Assembly (NCBI GenBank): GCA_021787595.1
Contig: JAJYLQ010000004.1
Location: forward strand, 62,001-126,000
Source: Chloroflexota bacterium
Lineage (GTDB): Bacteria > Chloroflexota > Anaerolineae > Anaerolineales > Villigracilaceae
Direction: 5' to 3'
Length of the DNA stretch: 64,000 nucleotides
Shown: positions 7,732-15,676 of the stretch, piece by piece
Layout: each line of letters begins with the position of its first letter
Position numbering within the stretch: the first letter of the stretch is position 1
Program-made: the position numbers and the translations under genes
Notes under the pieces: model-generated
What the model saw: only the letters and a program-made list of their open reading frames with translations
Databases searched by the model: none
Told to the model about the DNA's origin: nothing

Positions 7732-8357
7732 TGCGTGCGGGCTTGGTCATCTGTATGATCCTGGCTTCGCTGATCAACGCGGTCCCTGTTCTCGCGCAGG
7801 GAACGAATCTGCCTGTCATCACATCGCCAACAGCAGGACAAGTTGTGCAGGGTCAGGTTGCCATTACTGGAACAACTGACATACCGAACTTCGCATCGTC
7901 TGAAGTTGATTTCGCCTACGCATCTGATTCGGCCAATACCTGGTTCCCGATCCAAAGTTCAACCAACTCGGTTGATCATGCTGTGCTTGGAACGTGGGAT
8001 ACAACCTCGATCACGGATGGCGATTATGTTCTGCGCCTGCGCGTGACTGCGGCAGATGGGACGTTCCAGGACGTGACGGTCACCGTCAAAGTGCGGAATT
8101 ACACCGCGCTGCCAACTTCGACGGCGACTGTAACCCCGACACAGCCTGCGCTTCAAATCCCGACCGCGATCGTGCTCGCGCCAACGCCGACTTCGACTCT
8201 GACACTGCGTCCGACTCCTCCCACGCCGACAGCGTTGCCGCTTAATCCGGCCTCGATCACAACATCTGAAATCTATTCCGGGTTTTGGAAGGGTGCGGCT
8301 GTAGCGCTGATCGTATTTTTTCTCTTTGGAATTATCATCCGTTTCCGCCGCTCTTGA
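7731..8357 (+). CDS. Secreted Ig-like-domain protein with Thr/Pro-rich stalk and C-terminal membrane anchor
   Basis: A 208-aa protein. It has a signal peptide (residues 1-22, ending VLAQG), an Ig/fibronectin-like domain (about 25-125: PVITSPTAGQVVQGQVAITG ... GDYVLRLRVTAADG), a Thr/Pro-rich spacer (about 130-180) and a C-terminal span (GAAVALIVFFLFGIIIRF) with a short basic tail. The architecture places the Ig domain outside the cell on a flexible stalk. The start ATG 7731 overlaps the upstream stop. The product is probably structural or adhesive; no catalytic motif is seen. Confidence 0.8.
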   Translation: MRAGLVICMILASLINAVPVLAQGTNLPVITSPTAGQVVQGQVAITGTTDIPNFASSEVDFAYASDSANTWFPIQSSTNSVDHAVLGTWDTTSITDGDYVLRLRVTAADGTFQDVTVTVKVRNYTALPTSTATVTPTQPALQIPTAIVLAPTPTSTLTLRPTPPTPTALPLNPASITTSEIYSGFWKGAAVALIVFFLFGIIIRFRRS

Positions 8358-8360
8358 CAC

Positions 8361-8390
8361 ACTTCGACTACGCTCAGTGCAGGCATGACA
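8361..8390. repeat. CTTCGACTACGCTCAG-family repeat overlapping the pth start
   Basis: CTTCGACTACGCTCAGTGCAGG, whose reverse complement matches the repeat inside the FAD subunit at 47615-47640 at about 19 of 22 bases. The ATG used by pth (8385) lies at its downstream edge. Confidence 0.75.
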
Positions 8391-8969
8391 CTAGAAACTT
8401 TTTTGATCATCGGCCTGGGAAATCCGGGCCGCGAATATCGGGATAATCGCCACAACTTCGGATTCATGCTGATTGATCGCCTGATCATCAAACTCAACGC
8501 GCGCGGCATGAAGCTGCAATCCAAAGCCATCGTCACCGACGCGGTTTATCGAGACCGAAAACTCATCCTTGCCAAGCCGCAGACATACATGAATCTATCC
8601 GGTCATTCCGTGCAAGGACTGGCGCACTTCTATAAATTGCCGCTTGAAAACATCCTTGTCGCTCATGACGATCTTGATTTGCCGTTCGGGACGATTCGAA
8701 TGCGCCCCGGCGGCGGACCGGGCGGACAAAAGGGCGTAGCCTCGACGATCGAACATCTCGGCTCGCAGGGCTTTGCGCGGCTGCGTCTCGGCATTGGCCG
8801 CCCGCCCGGAAGGATGGATCCTGCCGCGTATGTTCTCCAGGATTTTTCCAAAGATGAAATGAAGGAATTGTCGTCTGTCCTTGATCGCGCCGCCGATGCC
8901 GCGCTGACCTTCGTCACGGAAGGTTTGGATAAAGCGATGAATCAATTCAACGGTTCGATTGAATCGTAG
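8385..8969 (+). CDS. pth: Peptidyl-tRNA hydrolase
   Basis: A 194-aa enzyme that cleaves peptidyl-tRNA released by aborted translation. Family motifs are GLGNPGREY (10-18), RHNFGF with the catalytic His23, KPQTYMNLSG, and VAHDDLDLPFG with the catalytic-region Asp. The GPGGQKGVASTIEHLG loop (usually GGHNGLRS-like) is slightly altered (GGQKG). ATG 8385 lies at the edge of one dispersed repeat, and the stop codon TAG (8967-8969) lies inside another. An alternative TTG at 8401 would remove the repeat-derived N terminus. It is followed 47 bp later by mfd. Confidence 0.93.
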   Translation: MTLETFLIIGLGNPGREYRDNRHNFGFMLIDRLIIKLNARGMKLQSKAIVTDAVYRDRKLILAKPQTYMNLSGHSVQGLAHFYKLPLENILVAHDDLDLPFGTIRMRPGGGPGGQKGVASTIEHLGSQGFARLRLGIGRPPGRMDPAAYVLQDFSKDEMKELSSVLDRAADAALTFVTEGLDKAMNQFNGSIES

Positions 8970-9012
8970 GGGCAGGGTCTTCCTGCCCAGGGCGACGGAA
9001 CGTCGCCCCTAC
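8966..9012. repeat. GTAGGGGC...GCCCCTAC repeat spanning the pth stop and the mfd leader
   Basis: Terminal arms GTAGGGGC and GCCCCTAC are inverted copies, with two inner hairpins (CAGG-GTCTT-CCTG and GGCGACGGAACGTCGCC). The TAG of the left arm is the pth stop codon. The right arm ends 4 nt before the mfd ATG, leaving no recognisable ribosome site for mfd. Confidence 0.85.
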
Positions 9013-9016
9013 GTTT

Positions 9017-12000
9017 ATGGAAATTCTCCCCGATAAAATCCGCGCGCTGACGCAATATCAGCAATTGCTGAAAGAAATCCAATCGGGTAAAGAACTGCCC
9101 GGCTTGGGGTTGCCGCGCGCCGCGCGCTTGCCGATCCTTGCCGCGCTGCATCAGGATTTGAATCAACCGATTCTGCTTGTTACCGACCGCGCCGACCATG
9201 CGCTTTCTTTGTTTGATGAATTGGGATTCTGGATCAAGTCGCCGCGTTATCTGTTGGGCGAGCCGAATCCGCTTTTCTATGAACAAGCCGCATGGGGAGC
9301 AACTACCCGCCGCGAACGCTTGCAGACTCTGACAGCACTTTCCATTTACCACTTGCCATTTGCCAATAAGCCCGAAACGCCGCCCGTCGTTGTTGCCTCC
9401 GCGCGCGCGTTGATGACGCGTACGATGCCGCGCCGTGATTTTCTCAAGGCGTGCAAAAAACTTTCGATCAGTCAATCCGTTCATCCCGATGCGCTGTTGC
9501 GAAGCTGGGCTGAGATTGGTTATGAACGCGTCAATACCGTTTTGGAGCCGGGACAATTTTCCACGCGCGGCGGAATTCTTGATGTGTGGACTCCGGCTGA
9601 AAAACTTCCGCTCCGGTTGGAATTCTTCGGCGATGAGATCGAAACGATTCGACAATTCGATCCGGCCTCGCAGCGAACGGTTGAGAAATTGGAATCGGTG
9701 TTGATCACACCTGCGCGCGAGTTTCTGGTAAATGGCAATTCGATATTGGATAGTTCGAAAATTGCCTCGTCGAATATCGAATTATTCAATATCGAATCTC
9801 AAATAACCGAATTTCACATTCCGCTTCTTCACCAAGAATCTGCAAGCCTTTTGAATTACCTTCCGCAAAAAGCATTGGTATTGATTGATGACTTATCCGT
9901 GGTCGAAAGCATGGCGGCGGAGATCGAAGAACAGGCTGTCAATTTCAGGCAGGAAAGCATCGAAGAGGGCAGCCTCTCGCCGGACTTCCCGATTCCATAC
10001 GTTACGTGGCCTGAATTGTTGGATGATTTCCATGAGCGCGCATCGCTTGAATTGGGCCACTCGACGGCAATCCCCTCACCCCTTCACCCCTCTCCCAATG
10101 TTGGGAGAGGCGACGAGGGTGAGGGCAATACTCTTGCTTCTGTGTTTGTCATCGGGCAGAGATTTGCTGGGAGGTTGAAGCCGTTCATTGAGCACGTGTC
10201 CGCTTTAGTGTCCGAGGATGACGCGGTGATCATCGTCTCGCGACAATGCGAACGTTTACAGGATTTGTGGAATGAGACCGTGGACAGCCCTGAAAGGGCG
10301 CAGGGCGTTGGACAAGAGACCGTCAACGGTCAACGGTCAACGGTCACTTTTATTGATGCGTCATTGTCCGAAGGTTTCATTCTTGAAAATGTTCATCTCA
10401 TTACCGACTCTGAAATCTTCGGTTGGGAGCGTCCGCAGCCGCGCACCAGACAAAAGCCAATCGTCGAAACGCCGGAGACAATTTACTCGGACCTGCAGCC
10501 CGGCGATTTTGTCGTCCACATTGATCACGGCATTGGAAGATTTGTCGGGTTGGTTGAAAGAAATCTCGACGGACATGATCGCGAATTCTTAGCAGTTGAA
10601 TATGAGGGCGGCGGGCAATTGTATGTGCCCGTCCATCAGGCGGATCGGCTGACGCGTTACGTCGGCGCGGAGGGCGTGGAACCCGCTTTGGACCGGCTGG
10701 GCGGCCAGGAATGGCACGAGAAGAAAAGCCGCGCAAAAGAAGCGGTTCTTGAAGTCGCGCAGGAGATGCTCGATCTTTACGCGCGTCGAAATGTTGTGCA
10801 AGGTTATTCGTTCAAGCCGGATACGCAATGGCAAAAGGAATTGGAAGATAGTTTTCCATACGTCGAGACGGAAGATCAAAAGCGCGCGCTGGTCGAGATC
10901 AAGCGCGATATGGAATCGCTGCGGCCGATGGATCGTTTGTTGTGCGGCGACGTGGGTTATGGAAAAACCGAAGTCGCTTTGCGCGCCGCGTTCAAAGCCG
11001 TGATGGACGGAAAGCAGGTCGCGATTCTTGTTCCGACCACCGTTTTAGCGCAGCAGCATTATGAAACTTTTTTGCAGCGCCTCGCCGCGTTCCCGGTGAA
11101 AGTCGAAATGCTTTCGCGCTTCCGGTCGCCGCGCGAGCAGACTGAAATTTTGCTTGGGCTTGCGGTCGGCGAAATTGATATCGTCATCGGCACGCATCGT
11201 TTGATCTCGTCCGATGTGCAATTCAAAGAGCTTGGCCTCGTTGTGATTGATGAAGAGCAGCGCTTCGGCGTGACGCACAAGGAACATCTCAAAAAACTTC
11301 GCACCGAAGTGGATGTGCTGACGCTGACGGCCACGCCCATTCCGCGCACACTTTACATGGCGCTGACCGGTGTGCGCGATATTTCAAATCTTAATACGCC
11401 GCCCGAAGAGCGTTTGCCTATCGTCACGCACGTTGGGCCGTATTCTCCGCGTCTTGTGCGCCAGGCTATTCTGCGCGAAATCGAACGCGGCGGACAAATT
11501 TTCTTCGTGCATAATCGCGTCAACACCATTGATGCGATGAAGGCGCATCTGACTCAGCTTGTGCCCGAAGCGCGCGTGGACATTGGTCATGGTCAGATGA
11601 ACGAACATGAACTTGCGGACGTGATGCATCGTTTCAACATGGGTGAGATTGACATTTTGCTTTCGACGACGATCATCGAATCCGGACTCGATATTCCGAA
11701 CGCGAACACCTTGATCGTTGACCGCGCCGACACGTTTGGACTCGCTCAACTTTATCAACTGCGCGGCCGTGTTGGACGTGGAGCGGCGCGCGCCTACGCG
11801 TACTTTTTCCGCCACCGGAAACTTTCGCCGACCCTCGAAGGCCAGCAGCGACTCGAGGTCATTGCCGAGAACACGCAGCTTGGCGCAGGCTATTCGATTG
11901 CGATGCGCGATCTGGAAATCCGCGGCGCGGGCGAATTGCTCGGCACGCACCAGCATGGACACATTCAAGCCGTTGGTTTTCATTTATACACTCGCTTATT

Positions 12001-12526
12001 GGCAGATGCAGTGCGTCGCTTGCGCTATGTTGGCAAGTTAGCAGGTTCGCAAGTTGATGTTCCAACTTTCCAACCTTCCAACTTTCAAACTTTCCAACCG
12101 ATGAGCATGCCGGTCAATGTTGATTTGCCCATCGCCGTCGGCATCCCTGCCGATTACATCGCGGATCAAGATTTACGTTTGCGTTTATATCGCCGCATCG
12201 CCGACTTGCGCGATGAGACCGAGATCGAAGCGCTGGCAAGCGAATTCCATGACCGTTTTGGAAAATTGCCTGAAATGGTGGAGAACTTGTTTTATCAAAT
12301 GCGCGTCAAATTGCGCGCGGAGAAAGTTGGCCTGGCTTCGATTGGCTGGGAAACCGGACAAATCGTTTTGCGTTATCCATCCGCGCCGAATGGCAAAGAC
12401 GAGCCGCGCCTGCCTGATCTCAATCCCGAAGTGCGCGGTGGCAAAGGCGCGTATTGGTGTACGTTTGCGAAAGATGAAGATTGGGCGGAGAAGTTGTTGG
12501 AAGTTTTAGAAACAATGACAAAGTAA
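9017..12526 (+). CDS. mfd: Transcription-repair coupling factor Mfd
   Basis: A 1169-aa ATP-dependent translocase that removes stalled RNA polymerase and recruits UvrA. Domains in order: UvrB-homology region (about 10-340), RNA-polymerase interaction domain (about 490-560, [19 protein letters not shown]), SF2 helicase core with Walker [12 protein letters not shown] (about 644) and DEEQRFG (about 745), the translocation motifs ([24 protein letters not shown]), and the C-terminal TRCF domain. Four repeat-derived tracts are carried in frame, at about residues 242-262, 353-370, 420-443 and 1005-1028, all between or at the edges of domains. The conserved motifs are intact, so the protein is probably functional. 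Confidence 0.97.
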   Translation: MEILPDKIRALTQYQQLLKEIQSGKELPGLGLPRAARLPILAALHQDLNQPILLVTDRADHALSLFDELGFWIKSPRYLLGEPNPLFYEQAAWGATTRRERLQTLTALSIYHLPFANKPETPPVVVASARALMTRTMPRRDFLKACKKLSISQSVHPDALLRSWAEIGYERVNTVLEPGQFSTRGGILDVWTPAEKLPLRLEFFGDEIETIRQFDPASQRTVEKLESVLITPAREFLVNGNSILDSSKIASSNIELFNIESQITEFHIPLLHQESASLLNYLPQKALVLIDDLSVVESMAAEIEEQAVNFRQESIEEGSLSPDFPIPYVTWPELLDDFHERASLELGHSTAIPSPLHPSPNVGRGDEGEGNTLASVFVIGQRFAGRLKPFIEHVSALVSEDDAVIIVSRQCERLQDLWNETVDSPERAQGVGQETVNGQRSTVTFIDASLSEGFILENVHLITDSEIFGWERPQPRTRQKPIVETPETIYSDLQPGDFVVHIDHGIGRFVGLVERNLDGHDREFLAVEYEGGGQLYVPVHQADRLTRYVGAEGVEPALDRLGGQEWHEKKSRAKEAVLEVAQEMLDLYARRNVVQGYSFKPDTQWQKELEDSFPYVETEDQKRALVEIKRDMESLRPMDRLLCGDVGYGKTEVALRAAFKAVMDGKQVAILVPTTVLAQQHYETFLQRLAAFPVKVEMLSRFRSPREQTEILLGLAVGEIDIVIGTHRLISSDVQFKELGLVVIDEEQRFGVTHKEHLKKLRTEVDVLTLTATPIPRTLYMALTGVRDISNLNTPPEERLPIVTHVGPYSPRLVRQAILREIERGGQIFFVHNRVNTIDAMKAHLTQLVPEARVDIGHGQMNEHELADVMHRFNMGEIDILLSTTIIESGLDIPNANTLIVDRADTFGLAQLYQLRGRVGRGAARAYAYFFRHRKLSPTLEGQQRLEVIAENTQLGAGYSIAMRDLEIRGAGELLGTHQHGHIQAVGFHLYTRLLADAVRRLRYVGKLAGSQVDVPTFQPSNFQTFQPMSMPVNVDLPIAVGIPADYIADQDLRLRLYRRIADLRDETEIEALASEFHDRFGKLPEMVENLFYQMRVKLRAEKVGLASIGWETGQIVLRYPSAPNGKDEPRLPDLNPEVRGGKGAYWCTFAKDEDWAEKLLEVLETMTK
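9741..9800. repeat. In-frame CGAATATCG/CGATATTCG-type repeat in mfd
   Basis: Repeated TCGAATATCGAAT and TTCAATATCGAAT units, with CGATATTGGATAG before them. It encodes about residues 242-262 of Mfd ([20 protein letters not shown]). The same family is present in the FAD subunit at 47309-47339. Confidence 0.75.
10073..10125. repeat. In-frame CCCTCTCCC-family palindrome in mfd
   Basis: CCTCTCCCAA-TG-TTGGGAGAGG core with outer CCCTCACC/GGTGAGGG arms, the same architecture as the intergenic repeat at 634-685. It encodes [17 protein letters not shown] at about residues 354-370 of Mfd, a low-complexity insertion. Confidence 0.88.
10275..10345. repeat. In-frame GACCGT/ACGGTC repeat in mfd
   Basis: Starts GAGACCGTGGACAG and ends with three tandem TCAACGG units; the ends are inverted with respect to each other. 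It encodes roughly [21 protein letters not shown] related element is intergenic at about 692-720. Confidence 0.7.
12030..12100. repeat. In-frame CAACTTTC direct repeat in mfd
   Basis: Tandem variants of TTCCAACTTTCCAACC after GGCAAGTTAGCAGGTTCGCAAG. It encodes the simple peptide [13 protein letters not shown] near residues 1015-1027, between the helicase core and the C-terminal domain. Confidence 0.75.
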
Positions 12527-12546
12527 AATCAGGTGCTTTTGAATGG

Positions 12547-13473
12547 CTATGACTGTTCAAGCGTAAAATCAACTTGTGTATTGTTTCCATTGTCGTATGC
12601 AACCACAGTCACTCTTATTCTCAGTGTGTTATACCTTTTTATTGCCTCGAATTCTATTTTGTTGAGATAATTGGGCTGCTCACGTTCTTCAAACTTCCAT
12701 TCATTCGAGAGAAGCGGTTTTATTTCTTTGACTCTTTCTGCAAAAATTGCTTTTGCCTGCTGAAGAGACGTATTCTTACAAAACGAACAGGTAAAATACC
12801 ATTTGCTGTTATTGCGTTGCCATACTATATTGTTGGTAGAGTATTCAAACGAAAAATTCGATGCGTAACTGGTACTTCCATTCGGAAAATTAGTTAATTC
12901 TTTTCCTTTGATATCCGCAAAGTCGCTAGCTGCCTGTTGTATTAATTGGTTCAAATCCTTCTGAAAAGATGTGTATTGAGGGAAATACAAATTTTTAGAC
13001 GGCGTTATAGGTTCACGATCTATGTTGACGGATGAAGCTAAATCCTTCTTGCTCAATTCATTCCTGTTCGACTTCAACACTTCTAATATCTTATCGAATC
13101 CTTCATCGTACGTTGGAAACAAATCCACCCTATGAATCTCGGCTAGCCTTGGGTGAGATGTCTCGCAATTATCTAGGCGGACAGGGATAAGGAAAATTTC
13201 TGTATCAGGCATCTCATCTAAAATATCAAGAGCCTTCCGCAATTCCTTTTGGACATACCCCTTTTTCGATAATGAGTTGAATGATAATAAGGCTAGGAAA
13301 TAAGTGCTTTCTCGAATAGCTTTTTCTATTTCTAATTTCCAGTTTTGACCTGGCAATAAAGAGTGTTTATCAATCCAGACTTGGATTCCTGATTCCTTCA
13401 AGTCGGTATAAATTCGTTCTGCCACATCTTGATCTTCTCGTGCATAGCTTATGAACACTTTTGGCTCTGGCAT
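12547..13473 (-). CDS. TIR-domain protein with uncharacterised C-terminal domain
   Basis: A 308-aa protein. Residues 4-135 form a bacterial TIR domain (KVFISYAREDQDVAERIYTD, WIDKHSLLPGQNWKLEIEKA, FLALLSFNSLSKKGYVQKEL). Many bacterial TIR proteins hydrolyse or cyclise NAD as defence effectors. Glu48 and Glu50 lie in the segment where TIR NADases keep the catalytic acid, but I cannot assign it firmly. Residues about 170-308 are a separate domain rich in Asn, Phe and Lys (SNFSFEYSTNNIVWQRNN ... WYFTCSFC) that I do not recognise. The gene is visibly more AT-rich than mfd next to it, suggesting transfer. No ThsA-like or other defence partner is adjacent. It is the last gene of a minus-strand accessory block. 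Confidence 0.85.
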   Translation of the reverse strand: MPEPKVFISYAREDQDVAERIYTDLKESGIQVWIDKHSLLPGQNWKLEIEKAIRESTYFLALLSFNSLSKKGYVQKELRKALDILDEMPDTEIFLIPVRLDNCETSHPRLAEIHRVDLFPTYDEGFDKILEVLKSNRNELSKKDLASSVNIDREPITPSKNLYFPQYTSFQKDLNQLIQQAASDFADIKGKELTNFPNGSTSYASNFSFEYSTNNIVWQRNNSKWYFTCSFCKNTSLQQAKAIFAERVKEIKPLLSNEWKFEEREQPNYLNKIEFEAIKRYNTLRIRVTVVAYDNGNNTQVDFTLEQS

Positions 13474-13498
13474 TTAATTAACCTACCTACTTGACAGA

Positions 13499-13525
13499 AT
13501 GCGTCGAATCAGGTGCGGCGCACTT
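13499..13525. repeat. GTGCGNCGCAC repeat, half element
   Basis: ATGCGTCGAATCAGGTGCGGCGCACTT. It matches the right half of the larger elements at 14183-14279 and 14934-14991. It follows the stop region of the nucleotidyltransferase gene on the minus strand. Confidence 0.75.
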
Positions 13526-14150
13526 ATCCGTTTGCCGAATCCGCTTGTGCGCTATGCCATAACTCACGGAATTTCTCGCGCACCGAGGCATCCAATGTTT
13601 CAGCAAAGTCAATGGGCAGTTTGAGCGTCACGATCAAATCCTGCACATCTGCCAAATCACGCAAACGATGCGACGCGCTCATCCCTGATGCCAATTTGAG
13701 TTCGATCAGTTTTCCCATCGGAATTACGCGCATCCCGCCGCGTTCGGTAAATACAACAGATGGATCGGGAAATGCAACTGGCTTGGGTTTGCCATCACCG
13801 GGATAATCACCTGTAACTAAAATTTCAATTCGTACTTGCGTGTCGGTATCGCGAAATGTTTTTTGCGCGCCTGAGAATGCCAATATATATCCGCGTCCCA
13901 AGAATTTTTGTTTGAAAGTTTCCAATCCCTCGTGTGTCATCAATATATCCACATCCTGCGTCATCCGCACGAAACCATGCGCCGCCAATGCCAATCCACC
14001 AACCAACGCGTAAGGAATCTTTTCTTCATCCAAAAGTTGTGTCAGATTTTGGAGCGTCGTGTAAACATCTCCGCGTGCCATATAATAGTCGCTGGCTTCT
14101 TTCAACAACGTGAGATAGTCATCGTGCAGACGCGTTTCATACTTTGTCAT
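13524..14150 (-). CDS. Nucleotidyltransferase-fold protein (AbiEii/MNT-like)
   Basis: A 208-aa protein with the minimal nucleotidyltransferase signature ALVGGLALAAHGFVRMTQDVDIL (residues about 47-69): the GG loop and the two acidic residues DVD that bind metal and nucleotide. Such proteins include AbiEii toxins, MNT antitoxins and antibiotic nucleotidyltransferases. No toxin or antitoxin partner such as a HEPN gene is adjacent, so the role is open. Its 3' end (about 58 bp) is present a second time at 14296-14353. It belongs to the co-oriented accessory block. Confidence 0.8.
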   Translation of the reverse strand: MTKYETRLHDDYLTLLKEASDYYMARGDVYTTLQNLTQLLDEEKIPYALVGGLALAAHGFVRMTQDVDILMTHEGLETFKQKFLGRGYILAFSGAQKTFRDTDTQVRIEILVTGDYPGDGKPKPVAFPDPSVVFTERGGMRVIPMGKLIELKLASGMSASHRLRDLADVQDLIVTLKLPIDFAETLDASVREKFRELWHSAQADSANG

Positions 14151-14182
14151 GGCTTTCTGAAATAAATTATAGCACTACGTAC

Positions 14183-14279
14183 ATCGAGTGCGTCGCACCA
14201 CAATGACCAGATTTGCCAATTAATCAAAAGAATCTGCTCGAGTGGATTCGTCCCATCGAGTCAGGTGCAACGCACTTCA
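14183..14279. repeat. Four-box inverted repeat (GTGCGTCGCACC / CGAGT boxes)
   Basis: Outer boxes GAGTGCGTCGCACC (from 14187) and CAGGTGCAACGCACTT (to 14277) are inverted copies. Inner boxes CTCGAGTGGATTCG and CCATCGAGTC form a second pair. A unique segment of about 40 bp separates the first outer box from the inner boxes. It occupies most of the gap 14151-14290. Confidence 0.7.
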
Positions 14280-14289
14280 CCTTTCTTTG

Positions 14290-14356
14290 TGTGAAGAATC
14301 TGCTTGCGCGCTGTTCCATAACTTACGGAATTTCTCGCGCATTGAAACGTCATGAA
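14290..14356 (-). pseudogene. Truncated second copy of the nucleotidyltransferase gene 3' end
   Basis: About 58 bp (14296-14353) match the last codons of the gene at 13524-14150 with scattered changes: CATAACTTACGGAATTTCTC here against CATAACTCACGGAATTTCTC at 13558-13577. The copy still carries the downstream GTGCGTTGCACC repeat box, so gene tail and repeat were duplicated as a unit. It sits directly after the stop of the DinB-like gene. Confidence 0.8.
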
Positions 14357-14854
14357 CTAATTTAATCTCTCTTGGGTTTCTTCCGCCTGTTTCCGCGCAG
14401 ATATTGTCAGCGCTTGTTCGATGTCCTTTACTCGATGATAGGAAGAGTGACCATCGAGATCGTAGGGCCAGTCTGCGCCGCGTTCTTTACTGCTGAACCA
14501 TTCTTGGGGTGCGGCCCTCAATGCGGCCAGCAAATCCTTTTGAACTTGTCTGTGCCAGGCAAGGACTTCCCGCGGAGAGCGATCACGCCAGCGCATGTAG
14601 ATGACATGATTTTCTTCGGTTATGTTCAGCCCGCGCTCCTCAGTCGGTTTGTGTTGTCCTTTGATTGAGCGGATAATGTTCGCCTTAAAGTGCGTGACGT
14701 GGGCCAGCGCATCCTTCACGGTCCACGGCTCTTTGGTTTCGGGCCGCGGCACGAGTCGCTTCCAATCTTGATTTGTCAGTTTTGCGACGAGCCGATCCAG
14801 AAGCTTAAACTCGCGAATGGTGCGTTTAATGACTTCTTCGCGATTGTGACGCAT
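14357..14854 (-). CDS. DinB/DfsB-like four-helix-bundle protein
   Basis: A 165-aa protein resembling the DinB superfamily (ClbS/DfsB/IrrE-independent group). The N-terminal helix is IREFKLLDRLVAKLTNQDW, then EPWTVKDALAHVTHFKANII (the conserved W-x-DxxAHxxxW-like start of helix 2), and HRVKDIEQALTISARKQ near the end. Members often bind a metal through three His residues, and some act as thiol-dependent transferases or protect against toxic compounds; substrate unknown here. AGGAGG lies 10 nt before ATG 14854. It is one of five co-oriented accessory genes. Confidence 0.7.
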   Translation of the reverse strand: MRHNREEVIKRTIREFKLLDRLVAKLTNQDWKRLVPRPETKEPWTVKDALAHVTHFKANIIRSIKGQHKPTEERGLNITEENHVIYMRWRDRSPREVLAWHRQVQKDLLAALRAAPQEWFSSKERGADWPYDLDGHSSYHRVKDIEQALTISARKQAEETQERLN

Positions 14855-14875
14855 AGGTTATGAACCTCCTGCTAA

Positions 14876-14930
14876 TTCAATAATACTTCTCGATTCATCC
14901 AAGCCCAAATTGCTTGTTCTTCTCCGTCAT
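14876..14930 (-). pseudogene. Remnant of a YdeI-like gene 3' end
   Basis: A stretch of about 55 bp nearly identical to the end of the YdeI-like gene (15677-15731), reading MTEKNKQFGLG before a premature stop on the minus strand. It is followed downstream by a GTGCGCTGCAC repeat box. A third, more degenerate copy lies at 15585-15645. Confidence 0.8.
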
Positions 14931-14933
14931 CCT

Positions 14934-14991
14934 GAGTGCGCTGCACATCATTCGAGTTGACTCATCGCGTCGAGTGGGGTGCGACGCACTA
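14934..14991. repeat. Compact four-box inverted repeat
   Basis: Outer boxes GAGTGCGCTGCAC and GGTGCGACGCACTAC are inverted, with inner boxes TTCGAGTTGACTCATCGCG and CGTCGAGT between. This is the compact form of the element at 14183-14279. It lies just downstream of the DUF3995-like gene on the minus strand. Confidence 0.72.
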
Positions 14992-15023
14992 CACAACATG
15001 GCAAACGGTGTACCCATTCCCGT

Positions 15024-15569
15024 TCATGATTCATCATCCATTTCAAGGCGCGAATTTCCCGGGTGAATATCTTCAGGACGGAGCTGCCCCATCCATGCAG
15101 CTGCACAGAATAGCACTCCTCCCAGCAGCCACCATGGATCCCACAAGATGAGATGCCACCATGCGGCTGCAGAGTACATCGAAGCAGGAGTATCCAGAAT
15201 GCCAAGCGCCATCAGCCCGCGCACAGCAAAGTTCGCTCCCGCGTACAGTACCATGAAGCCGCCCATACTCCAGTTGGTGGTTAACAAGATCCACCGAGGG
15301 AAATGCTTCCCCCATCGTTGAACGAGCGCGAGCACAAATACACCGGCAGCCACTTTCATCACAGCTGTTCCCCAAACGACAGCAATGAACCATGGGTTAG
15401 ATCCCATGGCAACGATGTCGGGGCTAAGCGTAGCAACGCCTGCAGTCCCTCCGGCCGCCCAGTAGAAACTCATCGCAGCAAACAGAAATGCCCACACTGC
15501 TGCAATGTAGGAGGCCCAAAAGTGAAATAATGGTTTAGAGTACATCGTGGCTTTTTGTGTGTCTTCCAT
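15024..15569 (-). CDS. DUF3995-like four-span membrane protein
   Basis: A 181-aa protein from ATG 15569 with about four hydrophobic segments (FWASYIAAVWAFLFAAMSFYW, WFIAVVWGTAVMKVAAGVFVLAL, the WILLTTNWSMGGFMVLYAGA region, and WWLLGGVLFCAAAWMG) and Trp-rich loops, matching the DUF3995-type small membrane proteins. Function is unknown for the family. The start is uncertain: ATG 15590 is in frame and overlaps the stop of a YdeI-tail remnant (GGATGATG). It is part of the accessory block and is flanked on both sides by YdeI-tail copies. Confidence 0.65.
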   Translation of the reverse strand: MEDTQKATMYSKPLFHFWASYIAAVWAFLFAAMSFYWAAGGTAGVATLSPDIVAMGSNPWFIAVVWGTAVMKVAAGVFVLALVQRWGKHFPRWILLTTNWSMGGFMVLYAGANFAVRGLMALGILDTPASMYSAAAWWHLILWDPWWLLGGVLFCAAAWMGQLRPEDIHPGNSRLEMDDES

Positions 15570-15584
15570 CTTAAAAATACGCTG

Positions 15585-15645
15585 CATCATCCAAATTGCT
15601 TGTTCCTTTCCGTCATCGTGATGAAGGAACTCAACTGCTCCTGCT
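15585..15645 (-). pseudogene. Degenerate remnant of a YdeI-like gene 3' end
   Basis: On the minus strand it reads LSSFITMTERNKQFG followed by a stop, aligning with LNYFIKTTEKNKQFG of the YdeI-like gene just upstream. It is the most diverged of the three copies of this gene tail. Confidence 0.7.
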
Positions 15646-15676
15646 ATAGAAGGCGGCTGAAGCAGTAATTTCCTTC

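Noticed and set aside
13499-14991. CRISPR array
   Set aside because: The repeats are few, irregularly spaced, internally palindromic and separated by genes; no cas gene is present.
13499-14991. Firm call of integron attC sites
   Set aside because: The box symmetry is suggestive, but the GTTRRRY/RYYYAAC cores are not evident and no integrase is in view.
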